A DNA stretch of 64,000 bases from Desulfatibacillum alkenivorans DSM 16219 (GTDB lineage Bacteria; Desulfobacterota; Desulfobacteria; Desulfobacterales; Desulfatibacillaceae). This document shows, one piece after another, positions 52,286 through 61,443 of this stretch. The stretch covers positions 124,001 to 188,000 of the forward strand of contig NZ_FQZU01000006.1 in NCBI RefSeq assembly GCF_900142135.1, given 5' to 3'. Numbering within the stretch: the first letter of the stretch is position 1; each line of letters begins with the position of its first letter. The translations under genes and the position numbers were made by a program. The notes beneath the pieces were generated by a model. That model ran no database searches, was not told the DNA's origin, and saw nothing but the letters and a program-made list of their open reading frames with translations.

Positions 52286-53106
52286 GCGGCCGGGAAAGGC
52301 CCCATCGCTAAATGGCTGCCGCGAATTGAGGCTTATCTTTGGAAAGGGCGGCCCAGGCATGCAATGCCTGGGGCCGGAGGCCAAAAGGCGCGGCCGGGAA
52401 AGGTTTTCGAAATTGAGGAAAGGCCGGCGGGCGGCAGCCTCCGGTTGGAGCCTCGTTCCCATGCTTCGCGTGGGAACGCATATGGAAGCATCTGAAATCT
52501 ATATATTTCCATCAATGACCAAACTTCAGGAAGTCCTTTACCGCTATCAACACAATGTAGCCGCGCCCCCCTGTGGGCGCCTTTTGGAACGCGCGTTGCG
52601 CGTCCTTGCAGGCACAGGGGCCTGCGCTACACCGCCAGACCAAAGCCATCGCCTGCTTATATCTCCTTCGATATTACCGGCCAGTTGCGGCAGGCAACGC
52701 CGGGGGCCGAAAGGCCGATAAGTGCGGCCGTGAAAGGCCCCATCGCTAAATGGCTGCCGCGAACCGAGGCTTATCTTAGGAAAGGGCGGCCCAGGCATGC
52801 AATGCCTGGGGCCGGAGGCCAAAAGGCGCGGCCGGGAAAGGTTTTCGAAATTGAGGAAAGGCCGGCGGGCGGCAGCCTCCGGTTGGAGCCTCGTTCCCAT
52901 GCTTCGCGTGGGAACGCATATGGAAGTATCTGAAATCTATATATTTCCATCAATGACCAAACTTCAGGAAGTCCTTTGCCGCTATCAACACAATGTAGCC
53001 GCGCCCCCCTGTGGGCGCCTTTTGGAACGCGCGTTGCGCGTCCTTGCAGGCACAGGGGCCTGCGCTACACCGCCAGACCAAAGCCATCGCCTGCTTATAT
53101 CTCCTT
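52286..53106. repeat. 438-bp-period tandem duplication of a composite repeat
   Basis: A ~383-bp sequence at 52286-52668 is repeated with few changes at 52724-53106. Each copy carries, in order, a CCCAGGCATGCAATGCCTGGG hairpin, a CGGCGGGCGGCAGCC segment, a type C hairpin (52454-52478; 52892-52916) and a GTAG...CTAC REPIN (52557-52630; 52995-53068). The composite order matches that at 48541-48720. Short open frames in it are repeat artefacts. Confidence 0.9.
52557..52630. repeat. Paired GTAG/CTAC REPIN-like element (copy in duplication unit 1)
   Basis: GTAG, stem GCGCCC/GGGCGC with loop CCCTGT, a middle GGAACGCGCG stem, then an inverted unit GCAGGC/GCCTGC with loop ACAGGG and CTAC at 52627-52630. 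The second copy is at 52995-53068. Confidence 0.7.
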
Positions 53107-53318
53107 TATATTATCGACAATATGGAAAGAATCTGTCAAAATTTGGACTTTATCCTAAAAAACGAAAAAATCCTTGAAAAATACAAAATTGTACGATAAA
53201 TTCCAACCAGTCGGCAATTTTGTGGAAAAGCCGGAGCCGAAAGGCCCCGGCGCTTTTTTTCTGAACCGCCGGAAATATTCCGGAGAAACCCAACCATAAC
53301 GTATTTTTAAAGGTAATC

Positions 53319-54830
53319 ATGAATCAGGAACTGTCCTGCCTGCACGATATAGCAATAGCCCTGTCCGAATCCGATCTTCGGCCCTCCTTGTACAAAGCCC
53401 TGGAACTTCTCTCCACGTCCATGAAAATGGATCGCGGAGCAATCACCATAATGAACCCGGTGCAGCATGAAATCCGCATCGAGGCGGCCCACGGCATGTC
53501 CGCCGGCGCCATCCAAAAGGGAAGATACAAACCCGGCGAAGGCATCACGGGCCGGGTGATTCAAAGCGGCAAGCCCACCATTGTCCCGAAAACCAGTCAG
53601 GAGCCCTTGTTTTTGGACAAGACCGGGCATCGAAAAACGGACGACGTGGAATACTCCTTTATTTGCGTGCCCATCACCAAGGGCAAGCAGGTGGTGGGGT
53701 GTTTGTGGGTGGACAGGCCCTATGACCCGGAGTACAACCTGGACAACGCGCTCCAGGTGCTGACCATTATTGCGGCCATGGTGGCCCAGAGGGTGGCCAG
53801 CCTGGAGACCCTCCAATGGGAAAAGGAAGCCCATAAGGAGGAAAGCCGCCGCCTGCGCCAGGAATTGGGGCAGCGGTACAGCATCACCAACCTGGTGGGC
53901 AACAGCAACAAAATGCGGGAGGTCTTTCAGATGATCTCCCAGGTTTGCAAGAGCAACGCAACCGTGCTGATTCGCGGCGAGTCCGGCACAGGCAAGGAGC
54001 TGGCTGCCACCGCCATCCACTATAACAGCCCACGGGCGGACAAGCCCTTCGTCAAGGTGAATTGTGCGGCCCTGCCTTCCAACCTGATCGAGAGCGAGCT
54101 TTTCGGTCACGAAAAAGGCGCGTTTACGGGCGCTATCCGGCAAAAGCCCGGCAAGTTCGAGCTGGCCAGCAAGGGCACCATATTCCTGGATGAAATCGGT
54201 TCCATCAACCTGGACGTCCAGGCCAACCTTTTGCGGGTTTTGCAGGAAAAGGAATTCGAACGGGTGGGCGGCATCAAGACCCTCAAGGCGGACGTTCGCG
54301 TCATAGCCGCCACCAACCGGAACCTGGAGCGCGCAGTGGAGGACGGCAGTTTTCGGGAGGATTTGTACTACCGCCTGAACGTTTTTCCCATTTACATGCC
54401 GCCCTTGCGCCAGCGCAAGACCGACATCCTGCTTTTGGCCGAGTATTTTGTGGAAAAGTACTCCAAGGAAAACAGCAAGGAAATCCGCCGGCTTTCCAGC
54501 CCGGCCATAGACATGCTCATGCAATACCACTGGCCCGGCAACGTGCGCGAGTTGGAAAACTGCATCGAACGGGCCGTGGTTCTGTGCGACTCCGGCGTCA
54601 TTCACGCCTTCCATTTGCCGCCCTCCCTGCAGACGGCGGAAGAGTCGGACACCTGGCCGGGCCGCGGCCTGGACGAAGCCGTGGAGGCCTTGGAGCGGGA
54701 AATGATTGTCGATGCGCTGAAAAGCACCCGGGGCAATACGGGCAAGGCCGCTGAGATTCTCAAGTCCACCCCCCGGAAAATCGGGTACAAGGCCCACAAA
54801 TATCAGATCAATTACAAGGACTTCCGCTAG
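53319..54830 (+). CDS. Sigma-54-dependent activator with GAF domain (NifA-like)
   Basis: A 503-residue enhancer-binding protein. An N-terminal GAF domain (~15-170: [42 protein letters not shown]) precedes a sigma-54 AAA+ domain (~190-425) with [23 protein letters not shown] and the Walker [11 protein letters not shown] Fis-type helix-turn-helix follows at the C-terminus ([23 protein letters not shown]). The GAF domain may bind a small ligand. Organisation recalls NifA, but no nif genes are here. It lies just ahead of the kinase/regulator pair. Confidence 0.92.
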   Translation: MNQELSCLHDIAIALSESDLRPSLYKALELLSTSMKMDRGAITIMNPVQHEIRIEAAHGMSAGAIQKGRYKPGEGITGRVIQSGKPTIVPKTSQEPLFLDKTGHRKTDDVEYSFICVPITKGKQVVGCLWVDRPYDPEYNLDNALQVLTIIAAMVAQRVASLETLQWEKEAHKEESRRLRQELGQRYSITNLVGNSNKMREVFQMISQVCKSNATVLIRGESGTGKELAATAIHYNSPRADKPFVKVNCAALPSNLIESELFGHEKGAFTGAIRQKPGKFELASKGTIFLDEIGSINLDVQANLLRVLQEKEFERVGGIKTLKADVRVIAATNRNLERAVEDGSFREDLYYRLNVFPIYMPPLRQRKTDILLLAEYFVEKYSKENSKEIRRLSSPAIDMLMQYHWPGNVRELENCIERAVVLCDSGVIHAFHLPPSLQTAEESDTWPGRGLDEAVEALEREMIVDALKSTRGNTGKAAEILKSTPRKIGYKAHKYQINYKDFR

Positions 54831-54883
54831 CCGGCAATCCTTTTTCAAGCCGCGGGAATTCATCCCCGCAGCAGGATTTTTTC

Positions 54884-56368
54884 ATGAGTTCCAAAAACGG
54901 GAACAGCAACCATTCAGATCAGCATTCCCGGCTCCAAGGGCGCTCCGCCGCCAGCCTGACGGTCAAGCCCGTCAGGCTGGTGCAAAACTTCACCTCCCTG
55001 AGCCTGGCCGTGATTTTTCTGGCCACCCTTATCCTGTCCATGGTCCTGACCCAGAACGCCCGGACCGTGCTCATGCAGAAAAACCAGGAATACGCCGCAC
55101 TCATCGCCAACAACCTCAACCATCAGGTGTTTTGGCAGTACGTCTATCCCACGGTCAAACAATTCGGCAGGATCAACCTGTACAACGAGCCTGAGTTCGA
55201 CCTCCTGGACAGCGTGGTGCGCCACACCCTCCACGGCTTTAACGTGGACGTGGTCAATATTTATAACGAGGAAAATCAGGTTCTGTACAGCTTCGACCCG
55301 GACCTGATCGGAAAAAAGGTCACCCTGGGCCGGGAATACAACATGGCCCTGAAGGACGTTTCCAGCTCCAAGCTCCTCCAAACCGGTTCCGGCTGGGGCA
55401 TTTGGCTGGGAAGGCCCGAAAGCACCATTTTAAAAACCTATTCTCCGTTTTGCATCAGGCATCCTGAAACGGAGGAAATGATCAAAATTTACGGCGTGTT
55501 TGAGATCGGAATCGACCTCTCCAACGACTACAGAACCATCTTCAACTTCCAGCTCATGGTGGTGGGCGTGTCGGCCACCGTCATGCTCCTGCTGTTTTTG
55601 GTGCTCCGTTTTTACGTGGGACGCGGCGAGGATTTCCTGCTGCAAAGAGCCGAGGAGCGCCTTAAGCTCGAAGAGCAATTGAGCCGCGCCGAACGCCTGG
55701 CCTCCCTGGGCGAAATGGCTGCGGGCGTGTCCCATGAAATCCGGAACCCCCTGGGAATCATTCGAAGCTCGGCCGAACTCCTGGGCAAACGCTATGACGG
55801 CCCCAACAGGCAATTGCTGGAAGTCATTATTGAAGAATCCACGCGATTAAACGACATCATCACGGATTTTCTCAACTTCGCCCGCCCCACCGAGCCCCGG
55901 TTTCAGGAATGCAGCGTGGCGGGCGTGCTTGGAAAAAACCTGGCTTTCCTGGCCCCAAGGCTCAATCAGGACGGATACCGCGTGGAGCAAGAGGCGCCTT
56001 CCGGCCTGCCCATGGTCTGGGCCGATCCCAATCTGTTGTATCAGTCCTTTTTGAATATCCTGATCAACGCCATGCAGGCCATGCCGGCAGGCGGAACCGT
56101 GCACGTCAAAACCCGGATCCAAGGGGAAAAGCTCTCCGTCAGCTTTACGGATGAGGGCAAAGGGGTGACGGACGAGGCCATGAAAAAAATCTGGAATCCC
56201 TTTTTCACCACCAAGGAAAGAGGTACCGGATTGGGCTTGTGTGTGGTACGGAATATTATTGAGGCTCATGGTGGAAGCGTGGCCATAGAAAACTCCGAAG
56301 ACAAGGGCGCCTGCGTCCGGGTGGAACTCCCCATAGGAACACATGATGGAAACGATTCTGATAGTTGA
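54884..56368 (+). CDS. Sensor histidine kinase (NtrB/ZraS-like)
   Basis: A 494-residue membrane kinase. A first membrane helix (~41-62) and a second (~222-245) flank a periplasmic sensor. The HisKA domain carries MAAGVSHEIRNPLGII and the HATPase has NILINAMQAM, DEGKGV and FFTTKERGTGLGLCVV. It overlaps the response-regulator gene by 26 bases, so the two form a pair. The signal is unknown. Confidence 0.9.
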   Translation: MSSKNGNSNHSDQHSRLQGRSAASLTVKPVRLVQNFTSLSLAVIFLATLILSMVLTQNARTVLMQKNQEYAALIANNLNHQVFWQYVYPTVKQFGRINLYNEPEFDLLDSVVRHTLHGFNVDVVNIYNEENQVLYSFDPDLIGKKVTLGREYNMALKDVSSSKLLQTGSGWGIWLGRPESTILKTYSPFCIRHPETEEMIKIYGVFEIGIDLSNDYRTIFNFQLMVVGVSATVMLLLFLVLRFYVGRGEDFLLQRAEERLKLEEQLSRAERLASLGEMAAGVSHEIRNPLGIIRSSAELLGKRYDGPNRQLLEVIIEESTRLNDIITDFLNFARPTEPRFQECSVAGVLGKNLAFLAPRLNQDGYRVEQEAPSGLPMVWADPNLLYQSFLNILINAMQAMPAGGTVHVKTRIQGEKLSVSFTDEGKGVTDEAMKKIWNPFFTTKERGTGLGLCVVRNIIEAHGGSVAIENSEDKGACVRVELPIGTHDGNDSDS

Positions 56369-57728
56369 CGACGAAAAAAACTACCCCCCGCTTCTGGCCG
56401 CCGTTTTAGGCGACGAAGGATACGAAACCCTGACGGCCAACAGCGGCTTGGAGGCTATCCACATCCTGGAAGGCTCGGACGTGGACCTGGTCCTCACCGA
56501 CATGAAAATGCCGGGCATGGACGGCATGGAGCTCATGGAGCGCATCAAGACCCGGGACCCGGACCTGCCGGTCCTCATGATGACCGCCTACGGCACCGTG
56601 GATATGGGCATGGCCGCCATGGAGAAAGGCGCCTATTCCTACATCTGGAAGCCTTTTCAGAACGAGCAGCTTATCCTCTTCGTCAAACAGGCTCTGGCCA
56701 TGTACCGGGTGGTCCAGGAAAACCGCCTGCTTAAGAATCAACTGGGCGACAGATACTCCTTTGGAAACATCATCGGAAAAAGCCCGGCCATGATCAATAT
56801 CTTCGACACCATCGTCAAAGTGGCGCCCACCAACGCCACCGTCCTCATCCAGGGAGAGTCCGGCACAGGCAAGGAAATGGTGGCCAAGTCCATCCATTTC
56901 AACTCCCATCGCAAAGACGCGCCCTGGGTGGCGGTCAACTGCGCCGCCCTGGCGGAATCCATCCTGGAAAGCGAACTCTTCGGCCATGAAAAAGGCGCCT
57001 TCACCGGCGCGGCGGCCATGAAAAAAGGCCGTTTTGAACTGGCGGACGGCGGCACCCTGTTTCTGGACGAAATCGGCGAAATCTCCTCCGCGCTTCAGGT
57101 TAAGCTCCTGCGCGTTCTCCAGGAAAAAACCTTTGAAAGGGTGGGCGGGGTCAAACCCATCGAGGTGGACATCCGCCTTATCGCCGCAACCAACCGGGAC
57201 CTGAAAAAGGAAGTGGAAAAAAGCGCCTTCCGCGAAGACCTGTTCTATCGCCTCAACGTCCTGCCCATCCAGCTTCCGCCCTTGAGGGAACGCCAAAAAG
57301 ACATCCCCCTCCTGGTGGACCACTTCTTGCAAAAATACGCCGCAGGCCCCGGCGGCGAATCCAGGGTAAGAAGGGTGCTCCCGGACGTACACAGGCTGTT
57401 CCAGGAATACGCTTGGCCCGGCAACGTGCGCGAACTGGAAAACGTCATCGAGCGGGCCATCATCCTGTGCAATTCCGACGCCATTTCCGTGAACGACCTG
57501 CCCAGGGAGCTGACCCGCAGCGTGTCCAACACCCTGCACATGGAAGGCATCCCCGCGGACGCCACCCTGTACGAAACCCTGTCCATGGTGGAACAGGCCA
57601 TGATCAAACGGGCCATGCTCATGTCGGACAACGTGCAGTCCCACGCCGCCCAGATTCTGGGAATCGGGAAAAGCGGCCTGAATCAGAAGATCAAAAAGTT
57701 CGGCCTGGACTTTGGTTTAAAAAGTTGA
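56343..57728 (+). CDS. Sigma-54-dependent response regulator (NtrC/ZraR-like)
   Basis: A 461-residue regulator. A receiver domain (phospho-Asp in LVLTDMKMPGMDG, residue ~53) is joined to a sigma-54 AAA+ domain with GESGTGKE and [10 protein letters not shown], and a C-terminal Fis helix-turn-helix (VQSHAAQILGIGKSGLNQKIKKFG). It starts within the kinase gene. A sigma-54-like promoter ~295 bases after its stop (58024) is a nearby candidate target. Confidence 0.93.
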   Translation: MMETILIVDDEKNYPPLLAAVLGDEGYETLTANSGLEAIHILEGSDVDLVLTDMKMPGMDGMELMERIKTRDPDLPVLMMTAYGTVDMGMAAMEKGAYSYIWKPFQNEQLILFVKQALAMYRVVQENRLLKNQLGDRYSFGNIIGKSPAMINIFDTIVKVAPTNATVLIQGESGTGKEMVAKSIHFNSHRKDAPWVAVNCAALAESILESELFGHEKGAFTGAAAMKKGRFELADGGTLFLDEIGEISSALQVKLLRVLQEKTFERVGGVKPIEVDIRLIAATNRDLKKEVEKSAFREDLFYRLNVLPIQLPPLRERQKDIPLLVDHFLQKYAAGPGGESRVRRVLPDVHRLFQEYAWPGNVRELENVIERAIILCNSDAISVNDLPRELTRSVSNTLHMEGIPADATLYETLSMVEQAMIKRAMLMSDNVQSHAAQILGIGKSGLNQKIKKFGLDFGLKS

Positions 57729-58023
57729 ATTCCAAAATACCTTATAAATCTAGTGTTTTATTCAAGCTGGAAGAGCCCTTGAATTTTTGGTTCAAAATTT
57801 TGAACCCGGCTGTTTTTGAGGATTATCTTATAAAATCAAAACGTTACTGTTTTCGGCCGATTTCGGGTTCATAAATGCGAACGCAGGGGCCTGAAAAAGG
57901 GCTTTTGCAAGGGCGATTCAACAGAGGCTTTACTAGGGGATTGAAAAATTTTAAATAATTTTTTGGTTTAATTTAAGATAGTTGCGTTTGTGTAGGGAGG
58001 AAAGAGTAAGAAAAAATTCTATT
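57729..58023. other. A/T-rich intergenic region before the candidate sRNA
   Basis: About 295 bases, A/T-rich near 57945-58000. No gene or known repeat is seen. An upstream activator site for the adjacent sigma-54 regulators may lie here but I cannot point to one palindrome. Confidence 0.4.
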
Positions 58024-58039
58024 TGGCAAGGTGCTTGCA
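58024..58039 (+). promoter_or_regulatory. Sigma-54 (-24/-12) promoter
   Basis: TGGCAAGGTGCTTGCA fits the sigma-54 consensus TGGCAC-N5-TTGCW with one change (A for C at position 6). GG and GC are 10 bases apart as required. Predicted start ~58050. Confidence 0.6.
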
Positions 58040-58049
58040 ATTACTCAGG

Positions 58050-58133
58050 TCAAACGGAAAAAAACATCCGTTTTCCTCCTTTTTCCTCTTTATAAAGGCC
58101 GACCGCATAAAATGCGGTCGGCCTTTATAATTG
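58050..58133 (+). ncRNA. Candidate sigma-54-driven small RNA
   Basis: The predicted ~84-nt transcript has a hairpin AAACGGA/TCCGTTT (58052-58073), then a pyrimidine-rich single strand TTTCCTCCTTTTTCCTC that resembles an anti-Shine-Dalgarno. It ends with an 18-bp perfect terminator-type stem (58091-58128, loop AAA). No start codon with ribosome site is present. It is placed directly after three sigma-54 regulator genes. Confidence 0.55.
58091..58128. terminator. Long perfect hairpin, bidirectional terminator
   Basis: An 18-bp perfect stem (arm begins TATAAAGGCCGACC) with loop AAA. It can end the candidate sRNA on the plus strand and the TPR gene (stop at 58148) on the minus strand. Confidence 0.75.
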
Positions 58134-58147
58134 TGGGGCCGAAAATA

Positions 58148-58849
58148 TCAGCTTGCGGAGGCGGCCAGCTTTTCCTTGACCATCTGGGCGTAAGCGGAGC
58201 CCGGATAGTCGGCTGCAAATTTCTCGTAGGCCTGAACGCTCTTGCCGGCGTCGCCCTTGACTTCGTAAATGCGGGCCACGGCCAGGGCGGCTTCTTCCTT
58301 GCCCAATCCCATTTTGACGGCCAAAACCTTGTTGTACATTTCCAGGGCCTTGTCGTAGTCCGCCTTTTGTTCATAAGCGTAGCCGAGCCCCAAAAGCGCC
58401 CTGCTGCTTTCAATGGGATCTCCGGAAAGGGCTTTCAGGCTCTTGTTCCACCATTCAATGGCTTCGTCGTAGTCGCCTGCGTCATAGGCGGTCTGGCCCA
58501 CCATGAGCGTGGCCAGCTTGCCGGCGTCCGTCCCGGAGTATTCCTGGGCCACGTTCTTGAAATCCTCGTTGACGGCTACAGCCGCTTGCTTGGCGTCCGA
58601 ACTGGTGGTCATGATGCCGGCGTATTTAGCCTGGGCGGCGGAAAACATGGTGGACGCCTTGCTTTCGGTCCGGGCGGAAAACACGGTCCAGCCCGAAATG
58701 ATGACGACAAGCAGCGCCACAATAACGCCCGCTGTGTACAGTTCCTTTTCATGGTCCCGGCACCAATTGACCACCTTCCCGGTCATGGTGATGAATTCAT
58801 CGGGCTCGTTCAACAGTTCCTTGCGTGAGATGCGTTTTGCGTTTGCCAT
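58148..58849 (-). CDS. Membrane-anchored TPR protein (YfgM-like)
   Basis: A 233-residue protein with a cytoplasmic N-terminus, one membrane helix (LYTAGVIVALLVVIISGWTVF) and TPR units (AGDYDEAIEWWNKSLKAL, QKADYDKALEMYNKVLAV, GDAGKSVQAYEKFAADYPGS). The layout matches YfgM, which assists Sec-exported proteins with chaperones. It is the last gene of a minus-strand run, 107 bases after the PfkB gene. Confidence 0.75.
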   Translation of the reverse strand: MANAKRISRKELLNEPDEFITMTGKVVNWCRDHEKELYTAGVIVALLVVIISGWTVFSARTESKASTMFSAAQAKYAGIMTTSSDAKQAAVAVNEDFKNVAQEYSGTDAGKLATLMVGQTAYDAGDYDEAIEWWNKSLKALSGDPIESSRALLGLGYAYEQKADYDKALEMYNKVLAVKMGLGKEEAALAVARIYEVKGDAGKSVQAYEKFAADYPGSAYAQMVKEKLAASAS

Positions 58850-58955
58850 TCTTTCCGTCCGCGTTGTGAGAAATAGGTTAATGGGATCTTAAACGGTTTA
58901 TTGGCCCGATGGTCTGCTGGTCAGGCCAGTAGCCCAGTTGGCCCCTGTATAATCG

Positions 58956-59948
58956 CTAATCAAAGAGCGCCTTGATCCGGCGCCATCCCTCTTCCGGTAT
59001 GCCCGCTCCCAGCACCTGGCACACCTCATGGCCGCAAGCCGATCCAATCCGGCCGGCCTTTTCCATGGAGTATCCGTTCACCAGGCCGTACAGGAAGCCC
59101 GAGGCCCACAAATCGCCGGCGCCGGTGGTGTCGCACACCCGGCCGCCGCATTGGGGCTCCACCCTGGTCATTTCCCCCTGGTTCAGGATATAGCTGCCCC
59201 GCTCGCCCACTTTCAGGACGCCGATTTCGGATTTCTCGCCCAGCTTTTTCAGGGCGGCTTCCTCGTCTTCCAGGCCTGTGTAGGCTTTGGCTTCATCCTC
59301 GTTTGCAATGAGAATGTCAACGTATTTGTCCACCAGGTCTTCCAGAAAGTCCCGGGCGTGCTCCACCACGGTGAAGGCGGCCAGATCCAGGCAGACCCTG
59401 GCGCCGGCCTTTTTCGCATTGGACAGGGCCGCCGTGATGAGGTCGCGGTTGAATAACAGGTAGCCTTCCACCAGAACCACGGAGGCGTCCTCGAACACGT
59501 CCTCACCGACCTCGTGGGGCTCCAGGCTGCTGGATGCGCCCAAATAGGTGAGCATGGAGCGCTGGGCGTCCGGGGTGACGATGGACAAAACCCGCCCCGT
59601 AGGCTGATCCGAAAGGATGATGGAGGGGTGGACGTTCTTGTTTTTCAGTTCATTAATGAGCTGGCTGCCCAAAGGGCCGCTGCCCGTCTTGCCTACGAAG
59701 CGTCCTGCGCCTCCCAGGCTGGCCACGCCCACCACGGTGTTGCAGGCCGAGCCTCCGGGAACCAGTTGGGGCGGCGTTGCAAAAGAAGGCAGCAGGCCGT
59801 CTATGTGCGAGCCGTCCACGTAAACCATGCCGCCCAGAACGCCGCCGGCCTTCTCAACAAAGGAATGATCCTCGTGCCCCAAAATATCCATGAGGGCCGA
59901 GCCCACGCCGACAACGACGCCGGCGCCTTGTTTCTTATTGAATTCCAT
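58956..59948 (-). CDS. PfkB-family sugar/adenosine kinase
   Basis: A 330-residue ribokinase-fold enzyme. GGSACNTVVGVASLGGAGRFVGKTG is the N-terminal PfkB signature and DTTGAGDLWASGFLYGL the C-terminal one with the catalytic Asp; the usual GAGDAF is GAGDLW here. Closest in style to adenosine kinase-like proteins. It begins 15 bases after the SH3 gene ends and probably forms an operon with it. Confidence 0.88.
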   Translation of the reverse strand: MEFNKKQGAGVVVGVGSALMDILGHEDHSFVEKAGGVLGGMVYVDGSHIDGLLPSFATPPQLVPGGSACNTVVGVASLGGAGRFVGKTGSGPLGSQLINELKNKNVHPSIILSDQPTGRVLSIVTPDAQRSMLTYLGASSSLEPHEVGEDVFEDASVVLVEGYLLFNRDLITAALSNAKKAGARVCLDLAAFTVVEHARDFLEDLVDKYVDILIANEDEAKAYTGLEDEEAALKKLGEKSEIGVLKVGERGSYILNQGEMTRVEPQCGGRVCDTTGAGDLWASGFLYGLVNGYSMEKAGRIGSACGHEVCQVLGAGIPEEGWRRIKALFD

Positions 59949-59963
59949 ATGGTTAAATCCTCT

Positions 59964-60395
59964 CTACCAAACCAAAGACGCGTGGATCCAGCCCACAACA
60001 CCCGACACATGCTCCACTTTGATCCATCGGCCTTTGGTCGTAAGGACTTTAAATGGAACTCCCGCCTCCACTATGGCGACTTTCTTGTTATTGGTGCCCG
60101 GGCCGGAGCGCACGTTGCATTTATCCTTGGTGGTGATCACCGACTTGACGTCGTCCAGCAGGCTTCTATGGAGCCAGCCCGCCTGACCGTCCACGTCCGT
60201 AAAACGGCACCAGTCGTTGACGCAATCCTCCACCAGGACCGGAAAATACCGCTCCACCCTAAAGATGATATCGTAATTGGTCCCCGGGCCGGACCGTATA
60301 TTGGCCTTGTCCACGGCCACGGACATTCTTTTGGCGAAAGCCAGGCCGGGCATTAACAAAAACAGGACTGCCAGGGCGCAAACTATTTTCTTCAT
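59964..60395 (-). CDS. Periplasmic protein with two bacterial SH3 domains
   Basis: From the ATG at 60395 (overlapping the preceding stop by four bases) ~143 residues. Signal peptide ending GLAFA; two SH3_3 units, each with the RSGPGTNYD / RSGPGTNNK motif and GWLHRSLL / GWIHASLV ends. Such domains bind cell-wall peptides or glycans. Function beyond this is unknown. Confidence 0.85.
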   Translation of the reverse strand: MKKIVCALAVLFLLMPGLAFAKRMSVAVDKANIRSGPGTNYDIIFRVERYFPVLVEDCVNDWCRFTDVDGQAGWLHRSLLDDVKSVITTKDKCNVRSGPGTNNKKVAIVEAGVPFKVLTTKGRWIKVEHVSGVVGWIHASLVW

Positions 60396-61018
60396 TTTTC
60401 CAACACCACCACTTCGCAGACCCCATCCAATGCGGCCTTGAACTTGTCCGCGTCCTCCGAGGTTCCGACGATTCCTCCATAATGCATGGGAATGGCAATC
60501 TGAGGCATGATCTTCTTGGCCGCCTCCACGGCTTCGTCCCAAGTCATAACATAGGTTCCGGAGACGGGCAACAGGGCGATGTCCACGTCCAGGGCCTCCA
60601 TTTCCGGGATGAAGTCCGTGTCGCCCGCGTGATAAATTCTGACGCCGTTATAGGTAATGACAAAACCCAGCCAGCCGTTGCCTTTGGGGTGAAAATCCTT
60701 GTTGGTGTTGTATGCGGGAACCGCCGTGACGGTCACGTCCCCGATTTCCACGACATCGCCGGGGGCGACCACCCGGACGTCGCCGGAGAGCTTGGCGGCC
60801 GAGTCTTTTTCCGTCACGATGACCGTGCCGGGCTTGACGACCTTGGCCGCGTCGTCCACGGAGCAGTGGTCAAAGTGGTCATGGCTGATCAACAGGATGT
60901 CGGCCTCAACCGCGCTTTCCAGTTCGTAAGGATCGATGACGATGTTCTTGTCCCCGGCCTTGATGAGAAAGCCGTCGTGGCCGAGCCAACGGATCTTGGA
61001 AACCATTTCCCTGATCAT
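60392..61018 (-). CDS. MBL-fold metallohydrolase (UPF0173-like)
   Basis: The start at 61018 has AGGAGG seven bases upstream. About 208 residues: IRWLGHDGFLIKAGDKNIVIDPYE, the metal motif ISHDHFDHCSVDD, IYHAGDTDFIPEME and IPMHYGG. The family hydrolyses diverse substrates; specificity is unknown. It heads the MBL-SH3-PfkB run. Confidence 0.88.
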   Translation of the reverse strand: MIREMVSKIRWLGHDGFLIKAGDKNIVIDPYELESAVEADILLISHDHFDHCSVDDAAKVVKPGTVIVTEKDSAAKLSGDVRVVAPGDVVEIGDVTVTAVPAYNTNKDFHPKGNGWLGFVITYNGVRIYHAGDTDFIPEMEALDVDIALLPVSGTYVMTWDEAVEAAKKIMPQIAIPMHYGGIVGTSEDADKFKAALDGVCEVVVLEK

Positions 61019-61250
61019 AGTGCACCTCCTGGATTTTTTTTCGGAATTGCGCCGCGCTTGCATGAATAAAAGCGGGCCGCAAAACTCCGTTTCGTGTCGG
61101 CTGTAGGGCGTCCCGCTGAACTTAATGCACATGGCCTTGGGAGTCAAATACTTTGTCCTGAAATCCCGGGGACTCTACGGAGGATTTCTTGCTATTCTTC
61201 GAGGTTGGACGGCTGCTTCATGGACTTTCCGCTGAGAAATAGAAAAAGGA

Positions 61251-61280
61251 TGGGGTCAAATCTACGTTTGACGTTTGAGA
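61251..61280 (+). repeat. Left inverted repeat (REP) of RAYT element
   Basis: Thirty bases beginning TGGGGTCAAATCTACG. Exact reverse complement of 62400-62429. Hairpin GTCAAA-TCTACG-TTTGAC with GGG at its foot. Confidence 0.9.
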
Positions 61281-61443
61281 AATATGCTCCCTCATTATCT
61301 CATTGCATGTCATTTTCTTCATTTTTGTTAAGCGGTGTTTACTTCATTATGGGTAAGGCATCTGTGAATACCAATAACTATAGGGGTGAATAGAGTAAAC
61401 TAAGTGTTTGACATATGATTTTTTTTATGAAATATTTTCATGT

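Noticed and set aside
52271-53199. Short repeated open frames with nearly identical products
   Set aside because: They are identical because the DNA is a tandem repeat of hairpins, not because a gene is duplicated; no start signals.
53307-54863. Minus-strand frame over the NifA-like gene
   Set aside because: Antisense shadow; no family motifs or ribosome site.
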